The position numbers and the translations under genes are program-made. From NCBI GenBank assembly GCA_016209385.1, contig JACQWB010000050.1:1-34431 (forward strand): 34,431 nucleotides of DNA. Reading direction: 5' to 3'. Positions 22,741-30,586 of this stretch are shown one piece after another. This stretch comes from Candidatus Rokuibacteriota bacterium. GTDB taxonomy: Bacteria; Methylomirabilota; Methylomirabilia; Rokubacteriales; CSP1-6. Position 1 is the first letter of the stretch. The number at the start of each line of letters is the position of its first letter. The notes below the pieces were generated by a model. The model made no database searches and was not told the DNA's origin. It saw nothing but the letters and a program-made list of their open reading frames with translations.

Positions 22741-23498
22741 AGGCACCGGCCGCCGTCAACCTCCACGCACGTGCCTGTCACCATCGCGGCATCGTCAGAA
22801 GCCAGGAAGAGCGCAGCCCGCGCGATGTCCTCGGGCGTGTTGAGCCGCCCGAGCGGGATCGTCCTGACCATCGCCTCGCGCCCCTTGTCGTCCACGGCCG
22901 CCTTCCCCATGAAGGCGGGGAGCATAGGGGTGTCCGTCGCCACCGGCGCGATCGCGACCACGCGGATCCGGTGGCGCGCCAGCTCGAGCGCGAGGGCCTT
23001 GGTCAGCGCGATCACGGCGCCCTTGGAGGCGCCATAGGCCTGGATCCCCTGGCGCGGCCTGATCGCGGCGGTGGACGCAGTAATCAGAATGACGCCACTC
23101 CCCTGGCGCTTCATGACCGGCACCGCGTGCTTGACCCCGAGGAACACCCCCTTGACGTTCACGGCCATGATCCGGTCGAAGAGGGCCTCGTCCAGCTCCT
23201 CCACCGGAATCGGCGACTGCGGGACGCCGGCGTTGGCGTAGAGGATGTCCAGGCGGCCCCACTGGGCGAGCGCGCGCTCTACCATCGCCTGGTTCCCCGC
23301 GGCCGTCGAGACGTCGGCGCTCACGGCCACACCCTGCCCGCCGGCCTTCTCGATCTGCTCCACGCTGCGCTTGGCCGTCGCCTCGTTGATGTCCACGCAC
23401 GCCACGCGCGCCCCCTCCGCGGCGAAGAGCAGCGCGGTGGCCTGCCCGATCCCCGATCCCGCTCCCGTTACGACGGCAACTTTCCCATTCAGCTTCAT
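22737..23498 (-). CDS. short-chain dehydrogenase/reductase
   Basis: A 253-aa classical SDR. It has the cofactor motif TGAGSGIG (11-18), D36 at the end of strand 2 (suggesting NAD(H)), NAGV at 89-92, and the catalytic residues S142, Y155 and K159 (YGASK). The C-terminal DIARAALFLASDDAAMVTGT plus VDGG is typical of FabG/glucose-dehydrogenase-like members. It reduces or oxidises an unknown alcohol/ketone. The start overlaps the small ORF stop and the stop overlaps the UPF0282 start, so the genes are translationally coupled. Confidence 0.92.
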   Translation of the reverse strand: MKLNGKVAVVTGAGSGIGQATALLFAAEGARVACVDINEATAKRSVEQIEKAGGQGVAVSADVSTAAGNQAMVERALAQWGRLDILYANAGVPQSPIPVEELDEALFDRIMAVNVKGVFLGVKHAVPVMKRQGSGVILITASTAAIRPRQGIQAYGASKGAVIALTKALALELARHRIRVVAIAPVATDTPMLPAFMGKAAVDDKGREAMVRTIPLGRLNTPEDIARAALFLASDDAAMVTGTCVEVDGGRCL

Positions 23499-23584
23499 GG
23501 CTCTCCTCTTTCCGGCAGGACCCGGTCGTTGCGGTGGGCGGCCAGCCCCTGCGTGTAGCGCTCCATCATCTCATGGTAGATCAT
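23495..23584 (-). CDS. translationally coupled 29-aa small protein
   Basis: An ORF of 29 codons, MIYHEMMERYTQGLAAHRND then RVLPERGEP. ATG 23584 overlaps the YbaK stop as ATGA, and its TGA overlaps the SDR start as ATGA. It exactly fills what would otherwise be the only sizeable gap between the coupled genes from YbaK to the peroxiredoxin. A GAGGAG lies near its 3' end and would serve the SDR. No family is recognised. It may act as a translational relay or be a real small protein. Confidence 0.5.
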   Translation of the reverse strand: MIYHEMMERYTQGLAAHRNDRVLPERGEP

Positions 23585-24054
23585 GCGGGCTCTACCTTGA
23601 GGTCGGCCACAGTCCCGCCCGTCGCCCTGAGCAGCTCGGCGGGAGAGATCGGGAAGACGCACTCGGGAAGGCCCGCGGCGGGGTAGATGACCTCGTACTG
23701 GAGCAGGTCCCGGTCGATGAAGGTGGCGAGCGGAGCGGCGTGGCCGACGGGCGGCACCCCGCCGATGCTGAAGCCCGTGACGCGCTTGACCGTGTCCGCG
23801 TCAGCCTTCCGGATCGCCCCGCCGGCCAGCCGCTCGAGCTTCAGCTCGTTGACGCGGTTCGCCCCCGAAGCGATGACGAGGACCGGGCTCCCGTCGGCCA
23901 TGAAGAGGAGCGACTTGGCGATCTGCGCCACGTTCACGCCGAGCGCCGCCGCAGCCTCTCGGGAGGTCCTCGCGCTCACGGAGAGCTCGATGACCTCCCG
24001 ATCGATCCCGAGCGCCGCCAGCGCCTCCTGGACGCGCCTCGCCGCCGCCTTCAC
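23581..24054 (-). CDS. YbaK/aminoacyl-tRNA deacylase domain protein
   Basis: A 157-aa protein of the YbaK/ProX editing-domain family. Hallmarks are SREAAAALGVNVAQIAKSLL with the catalytic-type Lys, VLVIASGANRVNELKLERLA, KRVTGFSIGGVPPVGH and CVFPISPAELLRATGG. Such proteins hydrolyse mischarged aminoacyl-tRNAs (for example Cys- or Ala-tRNAPro). The start is GTG 24054, immediately after AGAGGAGAG and 8 nt past the LLM stop. The longer open frame upstream is the shadow of the LLM gene. The stop overlaps the small ORF start. Confidence 0.88.
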   Translation of the reverse strand: MKAAARRVQEALAALGIDREVIELSVSARTSREAAAALGVNVAQIAKSLLFMADGSPVLVIASGANRVNELKLERLAGGAIRKADADTVKRVTGFSIGGVPPVGHAAPLATFIDRDLLQYEVIYPAAGLPECVFPISPAELLRATGGTVADLKVEPA

Positions 24055-24062
24055 CCTCTCCT

Positions 24063-25088
24063 CTAAAGCACCAGCTCGGCCATCAGCCTGACGGCCTCGA
24101 TCTGGTCGGTCCGGCAGATCAGCGTCGTCACCCCGGCCGCCTTCCAGGCCGCGAGCCGGTCGCGGATCCGCTCCCTGGGACCGCAGAGCGCTACCTCGTC
24201 CACGAGCCGGTCCGGCACGGCCGCAGCCGCTTCCTCCTTTCGTCCCGCCAGGTAGAGGTCCTGGATGCGCGCGGCCTCGGCCTCGTAGCCGTAACGCCGC
24301 GCGAGGTCGTTGTAGAAGTTCTTCCCGCGGGCGCCCATGCCGCCGATATAGAGGGCGAGCCGGGGCTTGACCTGGTTCCGGCAGGCGGTGGCGTCGTTCC
24401 CTACGACCACGGACACGCTGGGCGCGATGTCGAAGGAGGCCGGAGCCCGGCCCCCGGCGCGGGCGAAGCCGGCCTCCAGGGCCTCGCGGTAGACGCTCGC
24501 GCGCTCCGGCGCGAAGTAGCTCGGCAGCCAGCCATCGGCGATCTCTGCGGCGAGGGCGACGTTCTTCGGCCCGATGGCCGCGAGATAGATCGGGATGTCG
24601 GGCCGGCCGTGGAGGATCGACCGGAGCGGCTTGCCCAGGCCGGTGGCGCCCGGTCCCGAGTACGGGATCTGGTAGTGCTCGCCCCTGAACTCGAGCGGCT
24701 TCTCCCTCGCCCAGATCGCCCTCACGATCGCCACGTACTCGCGCGTTCTGACGAGAGGTTTGCCGAACGCGATCCCGTGCCACCCCTCGACGACCTGAGG
24801 TCCCGAGACACCCAGGCCCAGGAGGAACCGGCCGCCCGAGAGCTGGTCCAGCGTCGTCGCCGTCATCGCCGTCATGGCCGGGGTGCGCGCGGGCATCTGC
24901 ATGATCGCTGTGCCGACGCGGATCATCTCGGTGCGGGCCGCGACCCAGGCGACGGGCGTCACAGCGTCCGAGCCGTAGGCCTCGGCGGTCCACACGGAGT
25001 GGAAGCCGAGGCGCTCGGCCTCGAGGACCAGCGGGAGATTCAGGGAGAACGTCGGACCCGAGTAGCCGAGGTTCAATCCAAGGCGCAT
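24063..25088 (-). CDS. LLM-class (F420-dependent type) flavin/deazaflavin oxidoreductase
   Basis: A 341-aa bacterial luciferase-like monooxygenase family protein. It begins [18 protein letters not shown] and contains [60 protein letters not shown] and [20 protein letters not shown], typical of coenzyme F420-dependent members. Cofactor choice between F420 and FMN is not certain. ATG 25088, six nt after AGGAGA, is preferred over the ORF opening at 25112. Ten nt separate it from the alkyltransferase-like gene. Confidence 0.88.
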   Translation of the reverse strand: MRLGLNLGYSGPTFSLNLPLVLEAERLGFHSVWTAEAYGSDAVTPVAWVAARTEMIRVGTAIMQMPARTPAMTAMTATTLDQLSGGRFLLGLGVSGPQVVEGWHGIAFGKPLVRTREYVAIVRAIWAREKPLEFRGEHYQIPYSGPGATGLGKPLRSILHGRPDIPIYLAAIGPKNVALAAEIADGWLPSYFAPERASVYREALEAGFARAGGRAPASFDIAPSVSVVVGNDATACRNQVKPRLALYIGGMGARGKNFYNDLARRYGYEAEAARIQDLYLAGRKEEAAAAVPDRLVDEVALCGPRERIRDRLAAWKAAGVTTLICRTDQIEAVRLMAELVL

Positions 25089-25098
25089 CACACTTCTC

Positions 25099-25449
25099 CT
25101 AGAGTTTCCCAAGGGCGGGAAGCTTCACCGCGGGGCGCCGGCGCGGCCCGGCCCAGCAGTACCGCGCGAGGTCCACCCGGCCGCGCTGGAGCGGAACGCC
25201 CTCGCGCTCCAGCAGGATCCGCTGGGTGGTCATCCCGCTCACGTTGGCCCTCAGGCTGATCCCGCCCCGGTGGTTCAGGACGCGCTGCCAGGGGAGGTCG
25301 GGCGGGCAGCGCTTGAGCGCCGACCCGACAGCGCGCGCGGCCCGAGGGTATCCCAGGAGCGAGGCGATCTGGCCGTAGGTGGCGACGCGCCCCGGCGGGA
25401 TCCGGGAGACGAGGCGGTACACCGCACGATCAAAGCGCCGATCCCTCAC
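25099..25449 (-). CDS. alkyltransferase-like protein (ATL), DNA alkylation damage recognition
   Basis: A 116-aa protein related to the C-terminal domain of O6-alkylguanine-DNA alkyltransferase. [35 protein letters not shown] and NHRGGISL match the fold. The active-site motif PCHRV is PWQRV here (W54), so the alkyl-accepting Cys is absent, as in ATL proteins. ATLs bind O6-alkylguanine and hand lesions to nucleotide-excision repair. GTG 25449 overlaps the ABC gene stop (GTGA). The long upstream open frame is the shadow of the ABC gene. Confidence 0.88.
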   Translation of the reverse strand: MRDRRFDRAVYRLVSRIPPGRVATYGQIASLLGYPRAARAVGSALKRCPPDLPWQRVLNHRGGISLRANVSGMTTQRILLEREGVPLQRGRVDLARYCWAGPRRRPAVKLPALGKL

Positions 25450-27245
25450 TTGACGAACTGAAGCTCGTAGAGCCGCGCGTAGAGCCCGCCGCGCCGGAGC
25501 AGCTCGCCATGGCTCCCCTCCTCCCGCACGCGCCCGTTGTGGAGGACGAGGATCCGATCGGCCAGCCTGATGGTCGACAGCCGGTGGGCGATGATGAGGC
25601 TCGTCCGCCCCGCCAGCAGCCGCGCCATCGCCTCCTGGATCAGCGCCTCCGATTCGGGATCCACGCTGGAGGTCGCCTCGTCCAGCACCAGCACGGCGGG
25701 ATTGTACACGAGGGCGCGCGCGATCGCCAGAAGCTGGCGCTCGCCCTGGGAGAGGTTGGCGCCGCGCTCCCTGATCTCCTGCCGGTAGCCGTCGGGCAGC
25801 GACTCGACCAGCCGCCGCGCGTTGGCCATCGCGACGGCCCGCTCCAGCGCGTCCCGCGACACCGGCCCGTCGCTGGACAGCCGCAGGTTCGCCTCGAGGG
25901 TTCCCGTGAAGAGGAAAACATCCTGAGGGATCAGCCCCACCGCCCGCCGGAGCGTCGGGAGCTCCCACTCGCGAACGTCCACGCCGTCCACGAGCACCTG
26001 GCCGCGGGCGACGTCGTAGGAGCGGTTCAGGAGCCGGGCGATGGTCGTCTTCCCCTCGCCCGTGGCGCCGACGAGCGCCACCCGCTCCCCCGGAGCGACC
26101 CCGAAGGAGCAGTCGCGCAGCACCCAGTCCTCACCCGCATAGGCGAACCACACCTGCCTGAGCTCGATCGCGCCGCGGACGGGCGACGCCTCCCGCGGGG
26201 CTGGCGGTGACGCGATGGCGGGTCGAAGATCGAGGAGGCCGAAGACCCGTTCCGAGGAGGCCATCGCTGACTGCATGACCGCGTACTTGGCGCCGAGGTC
26301 CCTGATCGGGAGGAAGAAGCGGTTTGTGTACTCGATGAAGGCCACGAGCCCGCCGAAGGTCAGGACCCCGGCCCAGATCTGGCCGCCGCCATACCAGAGG
26401 AGCAGCGCCACCGCGGCCGATCCGATCGCCTCCACGGCGGCGTAGAGCGAGGCATCGTAGATCGTTGATCTGAACTGCGCCCGCCGGTAGTCGCGGTTCA
26501 GCTCCTCGAAGGCGCGCCGCTCCTGAATCTCCCGCGTGAAGAGCTGGGTCACGGCCATCCCCTGGAGGGATTCCTGGAGGAAGGCGTTCAGGCGGGCGAG
26601 GCGCGTGCGCACGAGGCGGTACGCCGTCCGCGCGCGGGCGCGGAAGAAGGCGGCGATGGCGAAGAGGACCGGGACCAGGGAGAAGGTCACCAGGGCGAGC
26701 TTCCAGTTCATCCCGAGCATCACCACGACGACGCCGGCCAGCGTGAGGACGTCGCCCAGGATCGACACCAGGCCGGCGGTGAAGACCTCGCTGATCGCCT
26801 CGACATCGTTCAGGACCCGGGTCATGAGCCGGCCTACCGGATTCCGGTCGAGGAAGGCCTGGTCCATCCGCTGGAGATGGACGAAGAGGGCGTGGCGCAG
26901 GTCGTGAATGACGCGCTGGCCCGTGAGATGGGTCAGGTAGCTCTGCCAGGCGCGCAGGGCGTAGAGGAGGATCAGCGTGGCGAGAAACGCCAGCGCGACC
27001 CAGGTCAGGCCCGGCCAGTCGCCGGGCAGGATGTGGTGGTCGATCGCGAGCTTGAGCAGGTACGGCTGGAGCAACTCGAGCGCCGCGACGGGGAAGAAGA
27101 GGAGCGCGGTCAGCAGGACGACGCCGCGGTGAGGCCGGCTCACCGCCCACAGCCGGGCCATCAGCCGGGCGTCATAGGCCTTGCCCGCGATGTCGTCGTC
27201 GAAGGGGTTCCCCGCGCCCATGGCACCGTGGCTATGCGCGCTCAT
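25446..27245 (-). CDS. ABC exporter half-transporter (MdlB-like subunit)
   Basis: A 599-aa half-transporter with a six-helix membrane domain (about 45-335) followed by a nucleotide-binding domain. It has Walker A GATGEGKTT, signature LSQGERQ (non-canonical), Walker B AVLVLDEATSS with the catalytic Glu, and H-loop IAHRLS. The partner gene directly upstream has a degenerate Walker B, so they likely form a heterodimeric exporter like MdlAB/TM287-288 with one active ATP site. The N-terminus is His/Gly-rich. ATG 27245 follows GGTAGGAG. Its first codons are duplicated 166 bp upstream. Confidence 0.92.
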   Translation of the reverse strand: MSAHSHGAMGAGNPFDDDIAGKAYDARLMARLWAVSRPHRGVVLLTALLFFPVAALELLQPYLLKLAIDHHILPGDWPGLTWVALAFLATLILLYALRAWQSYLTHLTGQRVIHDLRHALFVHLQRMDQAFLDRNPVGRLMTRVLNDVEAISEVFTAGLVSILGDVLTLAGVVVVMLGMNWKLALVTFSLVPVLFAIAAFFRARARTAYRLVRTRLARLNAFLQESLQGMAVTQLFTREIQERRAFEELNRDYRRAQFRSTIYDASLYAAVEAIGSAAVALLLWYGGGQIWAGVLTFGGLVAFIEYTNRFFLPIRDLGAKYAVMQSAMASSERVFGLLDLRPAIASPPAPREASPVRGAIELRQVWFAYAGEDWVLRDCSFGVAPGERVALVGATGEGKTTIARLLNRSYDVARGQVLVDGVDVREWELPTLRRAVGLIPQDVFLFTGTLEANLRLSSDGPVSRDALERAVAMANARRLVESLPDGYRQEIRERGANLSQGERQLLAIARALVYNPAVLVLDEATSSVDPESEALIQEAMARLLAGRTSLIIAHRLSTIRLADRILVLHNGRVREEGSHGELLRRGGLYARLYELQFVK

Positions 27246-27413
27246 CGGCTCCTACCTCTGAGTCGCCACCATCCAGCGGCCCGAGAAGCGAGCAGTCCAA
27301 GGATCGAGGGAGGAGCCGACCGGAGGCGTACGCGGTTGTACGTTGAGGATCGGCGACGACCGAGGACGCGGGAATGCGACGCTTATCGGGCCGCTGGCTA
27401 TGCGCGCTCATCG
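27229..27413. repeat. direct repeat plus hairpin insertion between the two ABC genes
   Basis: The 19-bp TGGCTATGCGCGCTCATCG at 27229-27247 recurs exactly at 27395-27413. Between the copies, CCAGCGGCCCGAGAAGCG (27273-27290) is an inverted repeat of 27380-27397 with one mismatch, enclosing an 89-bp loop. On the minus strand the first direct-repeat copy contains ATGA joining the MdlA-like stop to a duplicate of the MdlB-like start. Only a 59-aa, non-protein-like ORF follows that duplicate start. Confidence 0.7.
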
Positions 27414-29177
27414 CTCCATGCCTTCGCGCTCAAGCTCTTCCTCGACCTGCTGGACCTCCCACAGCCGAGCGTACAGGCCACGCTGCGCCAGCAGCTCCGC
27501 GTGGGTCCCCCGCTCGACGACCCGCCCCTCTGCGAGGACCAGGACCCGGTCGGCGAGCTGGGCGGCCCGCAGCCGATGGGTGATGAGGAGGACGGTCCGC
27601 CCGGCGAACACCTCCCGCAGCGCGCCCAGGATCTCAGCCTCCTTCGCCGCGTCCACGCTCGCAAAGGCGTCGTCGAGGATCAGGATCCGGGGATCGCGGA
27701 GGAGGGCGCGCGCCAGCGCCGCGCGCTGGCGCTGACCGCCCGAGAGCGTGAGCCCGCGTTCGCCGACGACGGTCGCCCAGCCTTCGGGGAACGCCTCCAC
27801 CTCGTCGGCGAACCCGGCCAGCGCAGCCGCCCGCCGGATCCCGGCCTCGCTCACGCCGTCGCCGGCCAGGGCCAGGTTCTCCAGGATCGAGCGCGAGAAG
27901 AGAAAGGATTCCTGGGGAACGTAGCCGACCGCGAGCCTGAGCGCCTCAAGTCGCAGCGATCGGACGTCGCGCCCGTCGACGAACACGGTGCCGGCAGGCG
28001 GATCGAAGAGCCTCGGGATCAGGATGCCGAGCGTGGACTTCCCGCTCCCGGTGGGACCGACGAGGGCGACGGTGCTGCCGGCCGGGATCGTGACGCTTAT
28101 CTCCCGGAGCGCGGAACTCCGCCCGGGATACGCGAAGGTCAGGTTCCTGAACTCCACCGACAGGCCCGACGCTTCGCCTCTAGGCGGCGGAGGCGGAAGG
28201 TCCAGCGCCGACGTCCCATCCCGAATCCCGGGCTCCGCGGTGAGAATCTCCTCGATCCGCTCCATGGCGCTGAGCGCCCGGCGCACGATCGAGAGCGTCC
28301 AGCCGAGCGCGATCGTGGGCCAGGCCAGGTGCGCGAGGTACCCGTTGAAGGCGACGAACGCGCCGAGGGAGATCCTGCCGTCCACCACCGCCTTGCCGCC
28401 GAGCCAGAGCATGATCAGCGTGCCGGTACCCGCGATCAACCCCATGAGGGGGGAAAACCCGGCCTGGGTCCGGGCGAGGCGCAGGCTCAGCCCCAGATAC
28501 TCCCGGTTGAGCCGGTCGAACTCGGTGACCTCGCGCCCCTCCATCGTGTAGGCGCGCACGACACTCGCGCCGGCCAGGTTCTCCTGGACCTTGGCGGAGA
28601 GGCGCCCGAGCTGGTCCTGGACCGCCTGGGAGCGGACGTGGACGAGCGCGTTGAAGCGCTTGGCCAGGAGGATCACGACCGGGTACGGGGCCATGGTGAA
28701 CAGCGTGAGCCAGGGATCGATGGCGAGCATGGCGATCAGCGTCCCGGCGAACGTGAGCGTGGTGCCGATGAGGCTCACGGCTCCGAAGCCGAAGAGCTGC
28801 TTGACCGCGGCGAGGTCGTTGGAGGCCCGCGACATCAGGTCGCCGGTCCGGTGCGCCTGATAGAAGGCGGGAGGAAGGTTCTGGAGATGCGCGTACAGGT
28901 CGTTCCGGAGATCGAGCTCGATCCGCTGCGCCGCCCCGAGGACCGCGAAGCGGGAGCCGAGGCGAACCAGGCCGTGGCAGGCTGCGAGGAGCAGGATCGC
29001 CCCAACGAACCACCCGAGGTCGGCCGGCCCCCCGCCGGCCTCGAGCGCCTCGATGGCGCTCTTCACCATCCACGGGATCGCGAGGGCAGAGAGGCTCGCC
29101 AGGAGGAGGAAGCCGAAGCCGGCCAGATACCTGAGGGCGTACCGGCGGAGGTAGCGCGCGAGGAGACGTTGGGGCAT
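27408..29177 (-). CDS. ABC exporter half-transporter with degenerate ATPase site (MdlA-like subunit)
   Basis: A 589-aa half-transporter with six membrane helices (about 15-310) and a C-terminal nucleotide-binding domain: Walker A GPTGSGKST, Q-loop VPQES, signature LSGGQRQR, Walker B ILILDDAFASVDA and H-loop ITHRL. The catalytic Glu after Walker B is Asp, the usual mark of the degenerate half of heterodimeric exporters. The canonical signature here would complement the intact Walker B of the partner. A perfect TATAAT lies 6 nt before ATG 29177, so the pair may have its own leaderless promoter. Substrate unknown. Confidence 0.92.
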   Translation of the reverse strand: MPQRLLARYLRRYALRYLAGFGFLLLASLSALAIPWMVKSAIEALEAGGGPADLGWFVGAILLLAACHGLVRLGSRFAVLGAAQRIELDLRNDLYAHLQNLPPAFYQAHRTGDLMSRASNDLAAVKQLFGFGAVSLIGTTLTFAGTLIAMLAIDPWLTLFTMAPYPVVILLAKRFNALVHVRSQAVQDQLGRLSAKVQENLAGASVVRAYTMEGREVTEFDRLNREYLGLSLRLARTQAGFSPLMGLIAGTGTLIMLWLGGKAVVDGRISLGAFVAFNGYLAHLAWPTIALGWTLSIVRRALSAMERIEEILTAEPGIRDGTSALDLPPPPPRGEASGLSVEFRNLTFAYPGRSSALREISVTIPAGSTVALVGPTGSGKSTLGILIPRLFDPPAGTVFVDGRDVRSLRLEALRLAVGYVPQESFLFSRSILENLALAGDGVSEAGIRRAAALAGFADEVEAFPEGWATVVGERGLTLSGGQRQRAALARALLRDPRILILDDAFASVDAAKEAEILGALREVFAGRTVLLITHRLRAAQLADRVLVLAEGRVVERGTHAELLAQRGLYARLWEVQQVEEELEREGMER

Positions 29178-29183
29178 AAAGCG

Positions 29184-29189
29184 ATTATA
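29184..29189 (-). promoter_or_regulatory. perfect TATAAT -10 box, leaderless start for the ABC exporter pair
   Basis: TATAAT on the minus strand is followed by CGCTTT and ATG 29177. Transcription would start at the A of the ATG. No good -35 is seen at 17 nt (CCCCTG). It lies in the 24-nt gap after the PanE-like stop. Confidence 0.5.
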
Positions 29190-29201
29190 CCGGGACGACG
29201 A

Positions 29202-30122
29202 TCAGACAGGGGGACCGTCAACGAACGGCTTGAGGCTCGCGTAGACGGCAAAGCACATCGGCGTCGGGACGCCCAGACGCTCGCCGAGGCGCACCGCGTA
29301 CCCCTGGAGCGCTTCCAGCTCCAGGCGCTTGCCGCGGGTCAGGTCGTAGTGGAGCGAGGAGTATACCGTGGGCGCCAGCTGGTCGCTCGCTGTCATGACC
29401 GTGTCCACCGCCTCCGGTGGAAGCTCGATCCCGGCGGCCTTGGCCAGCGCCCCCAGCTCCTCCACGATCAGCCGGTACATCTTCCGCGTCTCCGGGACCG
29501 AGCGGATCACCCCGAGGGGGCAGCCGGTAAGCGCGGTCATCCCGCTGTGGGCGACGATCATCAGGTACTTCTCCCAGAGGGCGCGCTGAATGTGGGGAGA
29601 GAGTTCTACGGGGATTCCGGCACGGGCGAAGGTTTCCCGGATCCGCCGGGCGCGGGGAGTCTCGCTCCCGTCCAGCTCCCCGAAGACGATCCGGCCTGAG
29701 AGCGAGTGCACGATGACGCCCGGCGCTTCGATCGATGCGAAGAGGTACGCGACTCCGCCGAGGACGTGCTCCGTTCCCACGATCGCGCCGAGCTTCTCCT
29801 CGTTGTCCACGCCGTTCTGGAGGGACACGATCACGGTCTCCGGCCCGACGGCGGGCCCGAGGGCCCGGGCGGCGCTCTCCGTGTCGAAGGCCTTCACGCA
29901 AACGAGGATCAGGTCCGCGGGGCCCGTCGTCGCGGGGTCGGCGGTGGCGGGAGCGGTGACAACGGATTCCCCCTCCACGCTCGACCTGATCCTGAGCCCG
30001 CGCGCCCGGATGGCGTCCAGGTGGGCACCGCGGGCCACGAACGTCACGGCTTCACCGGCGCGGGCCAGCTTGGCGCCGAAGTACCCCCCGACAGCGCCGG
30101 TCCCCATCACGAGAATCTTCAC
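29202..30122 (-). CDS. 2-dehydropantoate 2-reductase family protein (ApbA/PanE)
   Basis: A 306-aa protein. The Rossmann motif MGTGAVGGYFGAKLARAG lies at 6-23, N103 is in SLQNGVDNE, and the putative catalytic Lys is K185 (RALWEKYLMI). The C-terminal domain has SSLHYDLTRGKRLELEALQG, characteristic of ketopantoate reductases. The classic reaction is NADPH reduction of ketopantoate in pantothenate synthesis, but many paralogues use other 2-keto acids and no pan genes are nearby. GTG 30122 overlaps the RNase-H-like stop (GTGA). Confidence 0.88.
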   Translation of the reverse strand: MKILVMGTGAVGGYFGAKLARAGEAVTFVARGAHLDAIRARGLRIRSSVEGESVVTAPATADPATTGPADLILVCVKAFDTESAARALGPAVGPETVIVSLQNGVDNEEKLGAIVGTEHVLGGVAYLFASIEAPGVIVHSLSGRIVFGELDGSETPRARRIRETFARAGIPVELSPHIQRALWEKYLMIVAHSGMTALTGCPLGVIRSVPETRKMYRLIVEELGALAKAAGIELPPEAVDTVMTASDQLAPTVYSSLHYDLTRGKRLELEALQGYAVRLGERLGVPTPMCFAVYASLKPFVDGPPV

Positions 30123-30586
30123 TGCAGCTGCCCCGGCGGCCCGGAGCCGAGCGCTCGCTTCAGGGCTTGGCGCGCGAGCGCGTGGGCCTGGGCCTGGTAG
30201 AGCATCGTGTTCGGCGGTTCCCACTCCCAGGTCACGGGCCGCTTGCGCAGCTCGGCGTCGAGCTTGGCCCAGAGGTCGGTGTTGGCGCTCCGCTCCCGCT
30301 TTCCCGTCGCCCCCTCCACCAGATACTGGCTCGCGGTGACGACGCGGACGGGAGTTATCCGTGCCTTGTTCCCGAGCGACCTGAGCCCCTCGATCACCGC
30401 CTGAAGCTCCATCCGGTTGGAAGTGGTCTCGGGCACCGTGCCGTGGCCGGCGCGCTCGACGCCGCTGGAATCGCAGCTCACATACCCCCATCCCCCCGGC
30501 CCGCGGGATCCGTCGCAGACGCCGGAGACCACCAGCAGGATGGGGCGGGCCGGGCCGGGCCGGTCAGGTCGGCGCACGCCTACCAC
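30119..30586 (-). CDS. RNase HI-fold protein with most catalytic carboxylates replaced
   Basis: A 155-aa protein. GPGGWGYV and TSNRMELQAVIEGLRSLG align with the RNase HI fold and keep E60 (E. coli Glu48). The other positions differ: the Asp10 site is S21 (VVSGVC), the Asp70 site is A85 (VTASQYL instead of xTDSxY), and the Asp134 site is H135 (AHALAR instead of ADELA). The protein should therefore not cleave RNA:DNA hybrids by the two-metal mechanism. It may only bind nucleic acid. GTG 30586 overlaps the CorA stop by seven nt. Alignment is by eye. Confidence 0.7.
   Translation of the reverse strand: MVGVRRPDRPGPARPILLVVSGVCDGSRGPGGWGYVSCDSSGVERAGHGTVPETTSNRMELQAVIEGLRSLGNKARITPVRVVTASQYLVEGATGKRERSANTDLWAKLDAELRKRPVTWEWEPPNTMLYQAQAHALARQALKRALGSGPPGQLQ

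Noticed and set aside
27232-27411. 59-codon ORF starting at the duplicated ATG after the MdlA-like stop
   Set aside because: Its sequence is Arg/Ser/Pro-rich without domain character and it lies wholly in the hairpin insertion; better seen as a by-product of the duplication.
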